35,162 nt of DNA, taken from IMG/VR virus record IMGVR_UViG_3300047551_001369, positions 1-35,162 of that record, one strand, 5' to 3'. This document shows positions 1 through 7,812 of this stretch, piece after piece. The position numbers were made by a program, and so were the translations under genes. The notes beneath the pieces were generated by a model. That model did not search any database. It saw only the letters and a program-made list of their open reading frames with translations, and was not told the DNA's origin. The first letter of the stretch is position 1, and every line of letters begins with the position of its first letter. The stretch comes from a virus.

Positions 1-741
1 AAAGGAAACAAAAGTTTATCTTTCGAAGACTATAAGAAGATTATTAATAAATTACCATCCCAGGTAAGGATTACTTTTGCAGGATTTACAGAACCATGGT
101 TGCATAGGGAGTGTACTGATATGCTTATCTATGCCTACGAAACCGGTCACGAAATAGCAGTCTTTACCACAGGAATAGGGATGAAAATTTCCGATATCGA
201 AAGAATTAAACGTATTCCTTTTTCCGGAGGACCTAACGGAGGTTTCGTATTTCACCTACCTGATAACGAACTTTTTGCAAAGCATCCAATAACTGATAGG
301 TACATAGAATTAGTAGAACATGTAGGTAGGGTAAATCATGAAATCGAAAATTTCTATTTAATGAGTATGGGCTCGGTACATGAAAAAGTTAGACATGTAT
401 TCGATAACATAAGACCTAGTGCTATGTGGTCTAGAGCTGGAAATTTAGTACATGAGTCTATCTTAAAACCTGAGCTTCTAAATTTAAAAGATAAGTTCAA
501 ATCTATTTATCATGGTAAAGAGGAGATGACTTGTAACTGTGATGAAAGACTTTACCATAACGTCTTACTTCCAAATGGAGACGTATCTCTTTGTTGTATG
601 GATTATGGCTTGGATCAAATATTAGGAAATTTATTAGAACAAGAATACGATGAGATTATGCCGTCTCCTTTTTCCTGTTTTAAACTTTGCCGTTTTTGTG
701 AAAACGGAATCAAACCAGAAACTTTAAGAAATGGAATCTAA
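1..741 (+). CDS. Radical SAM / SPASM-like protein, 5' truncated by window
   Basis: The frame is open from base 1 to the stop at 739-741 (246 codons visible), so the start and the expected CxxxCxxC cluster motif lie upstream of the window. A TTG at 100 is an internal codon: the frame before it already reads protein-like sequence (ITFAGFTEPWLHRE), which resembles the first strand-loop after the radical SAM motif. The C-terminal third looks like a SPASM-type auxiliary-cluster region: CNC near 532-540, then LPNGDVSLCC (CC at 592-597), and CRFC near 688-702. SPASM proteins usually modify peptides or proteins; some act on sugars or other substrates. The next gene, also radical SAM, overlaps its end by 11 nt, so the two are probably translated together. 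Substrate unknown. The family call is good; the exact role is open. Confidence 0.72.
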   Translation, partial: KGNKSLSFEDYKKIINKLPSQVRITFAGFTEPWLHRECTDMLIYAYETGHEIAVFTTGIGMKISDIERIKRIPFSGGPNGGFVFHLPDNELFAKHPITDRYIELVEHVGRVNHEIENFYLMSMGSVHEKVRHVFDNIRPSAMWSRAGNLVHESILKPELLNLKDKFKSIYHGKEEMTCNCDERLYHNVLLPNGDVSLCCMDYGLDQILGNLLEQEYDEIMPSPFSCFKLCRFCENGIKPETLRNGI

Positions 742-1579
742 AAAAATAAGGATTGAATATCACGTAATTGATAAATGCAATCTAAACTGCAAATCGTGTT
801 CTCACTTTTCTAATTTAGTAGATAAAGAAATTCCTAAATCTCTAGATCAAATAAAGAAAGATTTCAAAAAAATATGGGATCTTACTGATCAAGGCAGTAC
901 ATATTGTGTAGAAAAAGTTACACTACTAGGCGGAGAACCTCTACTGTATCCTTATTTGATAGAGGCTATTGACTATGTTAAATCTTTGTTTCCTTACGAA
1001 TACGACGAAGGCCCGTTACAGTTAGTAACTAATGGAATATTATTAAATAAACAAACACCAGAATTCTTCGAATGTTTAAGAAGAAATAAAGTTAGAGTTT
1101 GCGTTTCAATATACAATATTAAACAAGCTAAGTACGAAGAAATTTTTAGCCTGCTAAATAGTGAAAATATAGACTGGTACTGGTTTGCAGCTTATGCTTT
1201 AGACGATAAAAAGTTTAGTACAAAGTGGTTACATAATCATTTTAACGAAAATTATAAAGAGTATGCTAGAGACTGTAGGTGGCGTTTATCTTGTACTCAG
1301 CTTGTAGATAATAAAATTTATCTTTGTGCTCTAATTGCATACTTTAAATTCTTCGACGAAAAATTCAAAGGTCAACATAATATACAAGTAACACCTGAAG
1401 ACTATATTGACTTAGATCACATTTTTAGTTTTGAAGAGTTAGTAGAAGCAAGAAAAATGATACCGAGATTTTGTGGACATTGTAGAGGATCTCATGCTAT
1501 AAGTGAACCATGGTCAATAACAAAGCAAGATATTGGCGAATATATTTTAGACGAAGTTAAAACAGAAGAAAAAAACTAA
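731..1579 (+). CDS. Radical SAM protein with C-terminal Cys cluster
   Basis: 282 residues. The radical SAM cluster motif is visible as C16-N-L-N-C20-K-S-C23 (CxxxCxxC) just after the first strand, and the SAM-contact motif LLGGEP lies at 65-70. Further cysteines at the C-terminus (FCGHCRG, about residues 248-254) and mid-protein (DCRW, SCTQ) suggest an auxiliary or truncated SPASM-type cluster. The general form (EYHV..KCNLNCKSCSHFS) resembles radical SAM proteins often found in polysaccharide or glycan gene clusters; this is recalled similarity, not a search. ATG 731 overlaps the upstream radical SAM gene, and a 2OG-oxygenase-like gene follows 4 nt after the stop, so it belongs to a co-translated accessory cassette. 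The reaction and substrate are unknown. Confidence 0.8.
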   Translation: MESKKIRIEYHVIDKCNLNCKSCSHFSNLVDKEIPKSLDQIKKDFKKIWDLTDQGSTYCVEKVTLLGGEPLLYPYLIEAIDYVKSLFPYEYDEGPLQLVTNGILLNKQTPEFFECLRRNKVRVCVSIYNIKQAKYEEIFSLLNSENIDWYWFAAYALDDKKFSTKWLHNHFNENYKEYARDCRWRLSCTQLVDNKIYLCALIAYFKFFDEKFKGQHNIQVTPEDYIDLDHIFSFEELVEARKMIPRFCGHCRGSHAISEPWSITKQDIGEYILDEVKTEEKN

Positions 1580-1583
1580 CTGT

Positions 1584-2258
1584 ATGAAATACGTTAATCG
1601 AAATCCAGATTCAGATTGGGGAATTATCGAAACCGATAAATTCAGTCCAACAGAATGTAAAAATAAACGCTTTTTTGTTGTCGATAATTTTTACGAAGAT
1701 CCTTACGGTGTAAGAGAGTTTGCTCTACAACAAACATACTACCCTGGAGAAGGAGCTGTAGGATTCCGTACACGCAAACAGTTCTTTTTTGACGGTCTGA
1801 GAGAAAGATTTGAAAGCATTATAGGAGAGAAGATAGCCGATCATACTGAAAGCGGACTCGGCTGGTTTGATGAAGGAATCAACGGCAGGTTCCAATACTG
1901 CCCAGGAGGAACACCTTCAGTCTTTCACTGCGATACTCAGAAATGGGCCGCAGTAGTTTACTTAACTCCCGATGCACCGCCGCAATCCGGAACATGTTTT
2001 TACAGACACCGTGAAACTAAAATACATCATAATACACAGATGGATTGGGGACCTCTAGGAGACGGATTTAAAGTATTTCCAGGAAAAACTTTCCTTGACG
2101 GAACACCTTACGAAATGGTTGATACTGTAGGAAACATATTTAATAGAGCAGTGATATTTGACGGAGGACTAATACATTCAGGAGTAAACTATTTTGGACA
2201 CGATTTAGAAACTAGCCGTTTATTTCATATATTCTTTTTTGATCAAGTTTATAGTTAA
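1584..2258 (+). CDS. 2OG-Fe(II) oxygenase-like protein (DUF6445-like)
   Basis: 224 residues. The pattern fits a double-stranded beta-helix Fe(II)/2-oxoglutarate dioxygenase: H115-C-D117 as the HxD pair, followed by the strand WAAVVYL; a distal H198 in IFDGGLIHSG; and R212 in TSRLFHIFFF as the likely 2-oxoglutarate-binding arginine. The stretch SGTCFYRHRETK between them resembles the DUF6445 family, a recalled similarity. Such enzymes hydroxylate or otherwise oxidise amino acids, sugars or nucleobases. The stop overlaps the next gene's ATG by one base (TAATG), so it is coupled to the C-methyltransferase-like gene. It probably acts with the surrounding radical SAM, methyltransferase and glycosyltransferase proteins, but no substrate can be read from the sequence. 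Confidence 0.68.
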   Translation: MKYVNRNPDSDWGIIETDKFSPTECKNKRFFVVDNFYEDPYGVREFALQQTYYPGEGAVGFRTRKQFFFDGLRERFESIIGEKIADHTESGLGWFDEGINGRFQYCPGGTPSVFHCDTQKWAAVVYLTPDAPPQSGTCFYRHRETKIHHNTQMDWGPLGDGFKVFPGKTFLDGTPYEMVDTVGNIFNRAVIFDGGLIHSGVNYFGHDLETSRLFHIFFFDQVYS

Positions 2259-3499
2259 TGGTTTTAGAAAAAGGTTTGCGAGTTTGTCCTATTACTGGAG
2301 ATAAAGATCCTATTGAATATTTTAACTTAGGAAACTTACCGCTTGTAAATAACCTATGTGACAGTAGAGAGGAGTCTATTACTTGTCCTAGATATCCTTT
2401 AGCAGTCCAGTACTTCCCACAAAGCGGATTATCGGCTTTAACGCATATTATAGATCCTGATGTTCTATACAAAAATTACACGTATAAATCTGGAGTATCC
2501 TATCCTTATATAGAACATTGTGAGGAAATGTTTCAATTTGTTAATACCTACCTGCAATTAACCGACAAAGATTCAGTTTTAGATATTGGAGGCAACGACG
2601 GTACCTTACTTAAGACTTTTTTATCTCTTAAACCTCATTTGAATGTTTTAAATATTGATGCTTCGGAGAACTTAACAGAACTGGCTATCAAGAACGGTAT
2701 TCCATCTTTAAATTTATTTTGGAATAAAGAAACTGCACAAAGACTTGATAAAAAATTTAAACTAATCACAACAACAAACTGCTTTCAACATACCGAACCT
2801 ATTAGTAGCTTCGTAGAAGGGATATCGTTGAGTTTGGATAAATTCGGTATTTGGTGCTTAGAATTTCCTTACTGGAAAACTAGCTTAGAGACTAATCAGT
2901 TTGATCAAGTATATCATGAACATGTTTATTATTACTTATTAAGGCCTCTAGTAAAGTTATTTGATAAGTATAATTTACGGATAATCAAAGCGGTAAAGTA
3001 TCCTATACACGGAGGTACTATGAGATTACTCATAACACATAAGGGAGAGTTAGGGCAAGCCTTTCAGCCTTGTGATTATAGTATCGAAGATTATTTAGAG
3101 AAAGAAAGCAATACAATACAGGATTACATAGATTGGGGAAAAGGAATAGAGTTGTATATAAAAAAATCTAAAGATTTTATTTTAAACTTAAAAAACCAAG
3201 GTTATAAATTAGCAGGATTTGGTGCAGCAGCAAAAGGATGCATATACTTAAATGCAATGCAACTTACAGATAAAGAAATAGACTACGTAGTCGATGATAC
3301 TAATTTAAAACAAAGCAAATACATTCCAGGTACCGGTATAAAGATAGTAGATAGAACTACCTTAAAAACATCACCGCCAGATTACATACTAGTATTAGCA
3401 CATAATTTTGCAGAGTATATAATAAAGTCTTTAGCGTTGGAAGTTCAAGCAAAATTTATTATATTGTTACCAAGAGTCAAAGTGATAGATCTAAATTAA
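2258..3499 (+). CDS. Sugar C-methyltransferase-like SAM methyltransferase
   Basis: 413 residues arranged like the NDP-4-keto-sugar C-methyltransferases (TylCIII/TcaB9 type): an N-terminal small domain, a class I SAM-binding Rossmann domain (VLDIGGNDGTLL, about 107-118), and a C-terminal domain. The hallmark Y219-H220-E221-H222 (QVYHEHVYYY) matches the spacing of the catalytic Tyr/Glu/His triad known from TcaB9, and HGGTMRLL (251-258) and GFGAAAKG follow as expected. In this family the N-terminal domain normally binds zinc through two CxxC pairs. Here only C10 aligns (CPIT instead of CxxC) and the second pair is replaced near FPQSG, so the zinc site looks lost. It is coupled to the oxygenase gene (TAATG) and followed 4 nt later by a glycosyltransferase, pointing to synthesis of a branched or methylated sugar. 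Confidence 0.78.
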   Translation: MVLEKGLRVCPITGDKDPIEYFNLGNLPLVNNLCDSREESITCPRYPLAVQYFPQSGLSALTHIIDPDVLYKNYTYKSGVSYPYIEHCEEMFQFVNTYLQLTDKDSVLDIGGNDGTLLKTFLSLKPHLNVLNIDASENLTELAIKNGIPSLNLFWNKETAQRLDKKFKLITTTNCFQHTEPISSFVEGISLSLDKFGIWCLEFPYWKTSLETNQFDQVYHEHVYYYLLRPLVKLFDKYNLRIIKAVKYPIHGGTMRLLITHKGELGQAFQPCDYSIEDYLEKESNTIQDYIDWGKGIELYIKKSKDFILNLKNQGYKLAGFGAAAKGCIYLNAMQLTDKEIDYVVDDTNLKQSKYIPGTGIKIVDRTTLKTSPPDYILVLAHNFAEYIIKSLALEVQAKFIILLPRVKVIDLN

Positions 3500-3503
3500 C
3501 TTT

Positions 3504-4283
3504 ATGAAAATACCGGTTATTGGAGCGCCAGTTATGAAAAACCCGCAATGGGTGGAGAGGTTGTATAGGAGTATAGATTACCCTGTAGAAAACTTTGTTA
3601 TATTTAATAATAACGGTAAAGGAGAGATAACACAACAGCTTGAGGAGTTAGATAAAAATAAAAATTACTTTGTTGATAAATTAACAGTATGCCATCTCCC
3701 TGCTAACTTAGGTATTCCTTGCGTTTGGAACTTAATTATAAAATCTTACATAAACGCTCCTTTCTGGATAATAACAAATGACGACATAGCTTTTACCGAA
3801 GGTTTTCTAAAAGAGATGGTACAAGCCTCTCAACAAAACGACATAGGTATAGTTCATGGATATGGAGGAGATTTTAATGACGGATCATGGGACCTTTTCT
3901 TAATTAAAGATTGGGTTATTCAGGAGTACGGATTATTTGATGAAAACTTATCTCCAGCTTACTGCGAAGATGCAGATTACATTATGAGAGTATGGGCAAA
4001 ACCTTTAAAGCGTGTTTACAGTTTAACTAGACCTTACTACCACGGAGATGGATTAGCTCACGAATACTATAAACACGGAAGCCAGACAGTTAAATCAAGC
4101 TCTGAATTACAAATGCGCCTATCTCAAATAAACCAAATTAATTTTGAATACCTAAATAAGAAGTGGGGCGAAGGATGGAGGATGACCGATCCTTACAAAT
4201 ATCCTTTTAATAACGAAGCTTTCCCGATATCAACAACAACTTTCGATTTAGAATTTATTAGAAGCAAACAAATAAACCTTTAA
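3504..4283 (+). CDS. Glycosyltransferase family 2-like protein
   Basis: 259 residues with a GT-A type N-terminus: a first strand IPVIGAP, the strand FVIFNNNGKG after an R-S-I-D-Y-P turn, HLPANLGIPCVWN (typical NxGxxxxxN of GT2 enzymes), and a metal-binding DxD-like motif T-N-D-D at 91-94 in WIITNDDI. A later acidic EDADYIMRVW is in the position of the GT2 catalytic base region (ED in xEDxD). There are no membrane segments, so it should be a soluble cytoplasmic enzyme transferring a sugar from a nucleotide donor. It sits 4 nt after the sugar C-methyltransferase and 10 nt before an oxygenase, consistent with one glycan-modification operon. Donor and acceptor are unknown. Confidence 0.8.
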   Translation: MKIPVIGAPVMKNPQWVERLYRSIDYPVENFVIFNNNGKGEITQQLEELDKNKNYFVDKLTVCHLPANLGIPCVWNLIIKSYINAPFWIITNDDIAFTEGFLKEMVQASQQNDIGIVHGYGGDFNDGSWDLFLIKDWVIQEYGLFDENLSPAYCEDADYIMRVWAKPLKRVYSLTRPYYHGDGLAHEYYKHGSQTVKSSSELQMRLSQINQINFEYLNKKWGEGWRMTDPYKYPFNNEAFPISTTTFDLEFIRSKQINL

Positions 4284-4293
4284 AAATAACACC

Positions 4294-4887
4294 ATGTTTA
4301 CAACTTACACATTTCCTAAAAAAGAAAACGATCCTCAAAATTTCTACTACTACCTTACAAAATTCACTCCAGAAGAACTATCTAAGATAGACCAGGACCT
4401 TAATTCACTGCAATTTGAAGAAGCTACTGTTATTGGAGACGGAAACGAGGGTAAAAAAATTAGATCATCCCGTCTTAAGTGGATACCAAAAACACCACAA
4501 TGGGAATGGCTATATGAACGCTTAATGGCATGTGTTATTGAAGCTAACGAAGTACTTTGGGATTTTAATTTACATCACATAGTCGATAATATTCAATATA
4601 CAGAATATTTAGCTTCTGAGAGCGGTCATTACGTATGGCATCAAGATATAGGCCCTGGTTCGCCATCTCTCAGAAAAGTTTCACTCGTTGTACAATTAGC
4701 AGGCCCTGATGACTATAACGGAGGTGATTTACAATACTGGTTAGGAGGAGACAATTTTGTAACTGCCTCTCGTGATAAAGGTGCAGTATTTGTATTCCCT
4801 TCTTATATGATGCATAGAGTTACTAGAGTAACAAAAGGTATGCGCCGATCTTTAGTGTTTTGGGTAGGCGGAGAACATTTCAAATAA
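4294..4887 (+). CDS. 2OG-Fe(II) oxygenase (PKHD/prolyl-4-hydroxylase type)
   Basis: 197 residues with a clear 2-oxoglutarate/Fe(II) oxygenase signature: H116-Q-D118 in HYVWHQD, the long strand VSLVVQLAGPDDYNGGDLQYW typical of P4H/PKHD-type proteins (a strand then Y-x-GG-x-L), a distal H174 in FPSYMMHRVT, and R184/R185 followed by SLVFWVGG for 2-oxoglutarate binding. Similar proteins are common in T4-like phages of aquatic bacteria, often near structural genes; their substrates are mostly unproven. It is the last gene of the accessory block, and a non-coding stretch with the first putative late-promoter motifs follows before the tail genes. It could hydroxylate a virion protein or take part in the sugar pathway upstream. 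Confidence 0.85.
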   Translation: MFTTYTFPKKENDPQNFYYYLTKFTPEELSKIDQDLNSLQFEEATVIGDGNEGKKIRSSRLKWIPKTPQWEWLYERLMACVIEANEVLWDFNLHHIVDNIQYTEYLASESGHYVWHQDIGPGSPSLRKVSLVVQLAGPDDYNGGDLQYWLGGDNFVTASRDKGAVFVFPSYMMHRVTRVTKGMRRSLVFWVGGEHFK

Positions 4888-4967
4888 TATAATAGCTACT
4901 AGGCTGATATAGATCATTTCAAATTTAATATTGTGTATATTATATCTAATTCTGTCACGTAATCAGC

Positions 4968-4975
4968 TATTTATA
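4968..4975 (+). promoter_or_regulatory. TATTTATA motif, putative late promoter element
   Basis: CTATTTATA lies 54 nt before the ATG at 5022 and is the upstream member of a pair. Its reverse complement is exactly the T4 late -10 box TATAAATA, yet the downstream genes are all on the + strand. Function is inferred only from recurrence upstream of tail genes. Confidence 0.35.
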
Positions 4976-5000
4976 TATTAGACCTGCTAAGTAATATTAC

Positions 5001-5008
5001 TATTTATA
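5001..5008 (+). promoter_or_regulatory. TATTTATA motif, putative late promoter element
   Basis: CTATTTATA starts 21 nt before the ATG of the small gene at 5022. Same motif and context as the other sites upstream of virion genes. Confidence 0.42.
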
Positions 5009-5021
5009 AAAAACAAAACTT

Positions 5022-5156
5022 ATGAAGCTCGTTAACATTCTCAACAAATTAAAGAGTCTTTTTATCAAATCCGAACCTAAAGTAGAAGCTCCCGTTGTAG
5101 AAGCAAAACCTGAGAAGGTTAAAAAAACAGTTAAAAAAGTTACAAATAAGAAATAA
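5022..5156 (+). CDS. Small Lys-rich protein upstream of tail sheath
   Basis: 44 codons from ATG 5022 to TAA 5154-5156. The product has an amphipathic N-terminus (MKLVNILNKLKSLFIKSE) followed by a low-complexity Pro/Val/Glu/Lys tail (EAPVVEAKPEKVKKT). It is supported by its position: a TATTTATA motif 21 nt upstream, and the next gene's ATG two bases after the stop. No family is recognised. It may be a small virion or assembly protein, or a nucleic-acid-binding peptide given the basic tail; neither can be shown. Confidence 0.6.
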   Translation: MKLVNILNKLKSLFIKSEPKVEAPVVEAKPEKVKKTVKKVTNKK

Positions 5157-5158
5157 TT

Positions 5159-5413
5159 ATGGAAGAAAGAAAATTAACTCCGGAAGAGTTACAAGAGTTT
5201 CAGAATAATAGAACTGAAGCTAACCGTTTAGCTGCAGTTTTAGGAGAGATACATTTCCAGAGAACACTATTAGATCTTGAATTAGAGAATCTAAAAGAAG
5301 CTGTAAAAGCTAACGCTATTAAACAACGAAATCAATTAAAACAGCTTGGTGAGAAGTACGGAGACGGATCCATTGATCCTGAAACAGGTACAATTACCTC
5401 TGTTTTAGCTTAA
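5159..5413 (+). CDS. Small helical protein upstream of tail sheath, unknown
   Basis: 84 residues, mostly predicted helix with a heptad-like stretch (about residues 8-64, rich in Leu, Glu, Gln and Lys) that could form a coiled coil, then a short turn-rich tail (YGDGSIDPETGTI) that reads like a beta hairpin. No family is recognised. It begins two bases after the preceding small gene and 76 bases before the tail sheath gene, so it is probably expressed late with the tail module. Confidence 0.7.
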   Translation: MEERKLTPEELQEFQNNRTEANRLAAVLGEIHFQRTLLDLELENLKEAVKANAIKQRNQLKQLGEKYGDGSIDPETGTITSVLA

Positions 5414-5461
5414 TGTAGAGTACTCCTTAGGAATAAATTAGGTTTTGCCTTTACGGACTGA

Positions 5462-5469
5462 TATTTATT
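5462..5469 (+). promoter_or_regulatory. TATTTATT motif, putative late promoter of sheath gene
   Basis: GATATTTATTA lies 28 nt before the tail sheath ATG at 5490, in the 76-base gap after the preceding gene. The remainder of the leader is A/T-rich without a Shine-Dalgarno sequence. Confidence 0.42.
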
Positions 5470-5489
5470 ACTAGAAATAAATTATTAAA

Positions 5490-7259
5490 ATGGCAGAAGC
5501 ATTAATTTCACCAGGCGTATTCCTAAGAGAAAACGACCTTTCTCAGGTAACTGCAGGTCCAGTAACTGTCGGTGCAGCCTTAATAGGTCCTACAGTGATA
5601 GGAAAGCCTAATATTCCCACTCTCGTTACTTCGTATTCTCAGTATAAAGCTAGATTTGGAACTACATTCGTTTCAAACAGCAATACTTACGAATATATGA
5701 CGTCTCAAGCCGCTTACAACTACTTTCAACAAGGAGGTACTTCCTTACTTGTAACAAGAGTAGCTAGCGGCTCTTATACTGCTGCAAGCTCTTCACGTAT
5801 TCCTTGCGGAATTGCAGGAGAGAGTCCATTTGTTCTTGAAACCCTTTCAGTAGGTACTATCATGAACAACAATCAAGGCGTTGATACAATAACCGGCAGT
5901 ATTCTACCTTCTGGTTCAGCAAGTAACGTTAGATGGCAAATTACTCAAGCCGATTCCGCTTCCGGCCAATTTACTTTACTAATCAGGAGAGGTGACGATT
6001 ATAATGCAAACCAGACTGTACTTGAGACTTGGACTAATCTTTCTTTAGATCCAAATCAGAATAACTATGTCGCTTACGTAATTGGAGATCAAACACAAAC
6101 GGTAGCTACAGATAGTGATGGACAGAAGTACTTAGAGATTACAGGAAGCTACCCTAACGCCTCTCTATATGTCCGTGTTAAATCTGTTAATTTACCAACA
6201 CCTAACTATCTAAATCCACAAGGACAAGCTTACACTCAATATACTGCATCAATCCCAACTAATGGAACTGGATCAGAAAATGGAGCCTTTGGCGGTGCAA
6301 CAGGTCCTTTATATGGATGCTTTGGTTTAGCTGCATTAAATTTATACGAAAATATTCCAGTAGTATCTTCAACTGGTGCTACTCCGGGAACTAATATTCA
6401 AGGTGTATTCCCTGAGAACTATACTACTGCTATCAATCTTCTATCTAACCAAGACCAGTACGTATATGATGCAATTTACGCACCTGGTATCTCAAATCAA
6501 AACGCTTCATCAATTGTCGGTAGTCTATTATCTACAGTTCAGAACCGCGGAGATGCTATCGCAGTAGTTGACATGGTTGGATATAATCAAACTATTTCAT
6601 CCGCTACTATATCTGCACAATCTTACGATAACAGCTACGGTGCTACATATTGGCCTTGGGTACAGGTTCGCTCTATTGAAACTGGCCGTTTAAACTTCGT
6701 ACCTGCTTCTGTAATTATTCCTGGAGTGTACGAATATAATGATAAGGTATCAGCTGAGTGGTTTGCACCAGCAGGTCTTAATCGCGGAGGTCTACCAACT
6801 GTAATTCAGCCTGAAAGACGTCTAACTGTAGGACAGCGTAACACGTTGTATTCTGCTAAAGTTAACCCAATTGCAGTATTCCCAGGACAAGGTACAGTGG
6901 TATATGGTCAAAAGACCTTACAAGCTCGAGCTTCTGCACTTGATCGCGTAAACGTACGTCGTCTATTGATTGCGTTAAAAGGATATATTGGTCAAATAGC
7001 ACAAACTCTTGTATTTGAGCAAAATACAGCAGTTACCCGTAATAGATTCCTTTCTCAAGTTAATCCATATCTAGACTATGTACAGCAGCGTCAAGGTCTA
7101 TATGCCTTCCGTGTTGTAATGGACGAAACAAATAATACACCAGATGTAATTGACCGTAACCTACTTGTAGGTGCTATCTACTTACAGCCAACTAGAACTG
7201 CTGAATTCATTCAACTTGACTTCAACATTCTACCAACCGGTGTAACATTTGGAGCTTAA
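5490..7259 (+). CDS. 18: Contractile tail sheath protein (gp18-like)
   Basis: 589 residues. The N-terminus has the hallmark of phage sheath proteins: ALISPGVFLRENDLSQ, then GPTVIGKPNIPTLVTSY and a Phe-Gly shortly after. The C-terminal core, about residues 480-589, is also typical: LDRVNVRRLLIALKGYI, FEQNTAVTRNRFLSQVNPYL, and the final strand with LQPTRTAEFIQLDFNI that joins neighbouring subunits. The variable middle (about 120-280) carries a beta-rich insertion. The protein polymerises around the tail tube and contracts to drive it into the cell. T4 gp18 is 659 residues, so the size is close. The tube gene follows after one small gene, the usual sheath-tube order. A TATTTATT motif 28 nt upstream marks likely late expression. 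Confidence 0.95.
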   Translation: MAEALISPGVFLRENDLSQVTAGPVTVGAALIGPTVIGKPNIPTLVTSYSQYKARFGTTFVSNSNTYEYMTSQAAYNYFQQGGTSLLVTRVASGSYTAASSSRIPCGIAGESPFVLETLSVGTIMNNNQGVDTITGSILPSGSASNVRWQITQADSASGQFTLLIRRGDDYNANQTVLETWTNLSLDPNQNNYVAYVIGDQTQTVATDSDGQKYLEITGSYPNASLYVRVKSVNLPTPNYLNPQGQAYTQYTASIPTNGTGSENGAFGGATGPLYGCFGLAALNLYENIPVVSSTGATPGTNIQGVFPENYTTAINLLSNQDQYVYDAIYAPGISNQNASSIVGSLLSTVQNRGDAIAVVDMVGYNQTISSATISAQSYDNSYGATYWPWVQVRSIETGRLNFVPASVIIPGVYEYNDKVSAEWFAPAGLNRGGLPTVIQPERRLTVGQRNTLYSAKVNPIAVFPGQGTVVYGQKTLQARASALDRVNVRRLLIALKGYIGQIAQTLVFEQNTAVTRNRFLSQVNPYLDYVQQRQGLYAFRVVMDETNNTPDVIDRNLLVGAIYLQPTRTAEFIQLDFNILPTGVTFGA

Positions 7260-7277
7260 AATAAAAAATACCTTTAG

Positions 7278-7772
7278 ATGAAAAATAATACGAAAGTTAG
7301 ATTGCATTTATCAAAGCAATTATTTGAATCTCTTGCCAAGCAAGTAATTACTGAGTCTAAGAAAAATTTTGGCGCAGGAATGGAAGAGGTCAAAGTTAAA
7401 AAAGATAAAAAAGAAAAAGCTCCTGAAGTTAAAGCTACTGATAAAATGAAGTCTATGGAAGAAATGGAGACTAGAGTAGCTGAAAAGAAAGAGAAAGTAG
7501 AAGAGGTAGCTGAACCAATCCAACAGCTTCTATCAGATCCAGAAACTTTTAAATCTTTCCTTGAAAGCCTTGCAATTCTCGGTACAAGTGGTGCTGCTAT
7601 TGCAGGATTCATCAAACTTGGTGTTAAGAAAATGGCTTCTAAGTTAAAGAAAGATCCTAAATACGCAGGTAAGTCTGATCAAGAGATCGAAAAAATGATC
7701 GGATCAGAACTTACAGGTAAAGTTCAATCAACAGCAGGCGGTTCTGGTGAAGGCGGATTCCTCGGTAAATAA
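7278..7772 (+). CDS. Charged protein between sheath and tube, unknown
   Basis: 164 residues. Residues 1-75 are strongly charged (many Lys and Glu, low complexity), followed by a mostly hydrophobic helix (about 91-119, FLESLAILGTSGAAIAGFIK) and a basic region with a Gly-rich end (TAGGSGEGGFLGK). The hydrophobic segment could be membrane-associated or buried. No family is recognised. It sits 18 nt after the sheath and 40 nt before the tube gene, so it is presumably a late structural, prohead or tail accessory protein. A shadow frame on the other strand here is explained by the Lys/Glu-rich codons. Confidence 0.75.
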   Translation: MKNNTKVRLHLSKQLFESLAKQVITESKKNFGAGMEEVKVKKDKKEKAPEVKATDKMKSMEEMETRVAEKKEKVEEVAEPIQQLLSDPETFKSFLESLAILGTSGAAIAGFIKLGVKKMASKLKKDPKYAGKSDQEIEKMIGSELTGKVQSTAGGSGEGGFLGK

Positions 7773-7788
7773 GTTTTGTATTAACAGA

Positions 7789-7796
7789 TATTTATA
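7789..7796 (+). promoter_or_regulatory. TATTTATA motif, putative late promoter of tube gene
   Basis: GATATTTATATAAAA lies 24 nt before the tail tube ATG at 7813, inside the 40-base gap after the preceding stop. Confidence 0.42.
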
Positions 7797-7812
7797 TAAA
7801 ACATAGAATAAA

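Larger units (their letters stand above)
4888..5021. other. AT-rich intergenic region before tail module
   Basis: 134 bases without a gene between the accessory cassette and the tail genes. It holds two copies of the TATTTATA motif (4968-4975 and 5001-5008), a short palindrome GTAATATTAC (4991-5000), and the second half of a 10-bp direct repeat CATTTCAAAT (4876-4885, within the preceding gene, and 4915-4924). I see no tRNA and no GC-rich terminator. Its place at a module boundary suggests it carries the start point of the late tail transcript. Confidence 0.5.

Noticed and set aside
4876-4924. 10-bp direct repeat CATTTCAAAT at 4876 and 4915
   Set aside because: Short and AT-rich, partly inside a gene; such a match is expected by chance.
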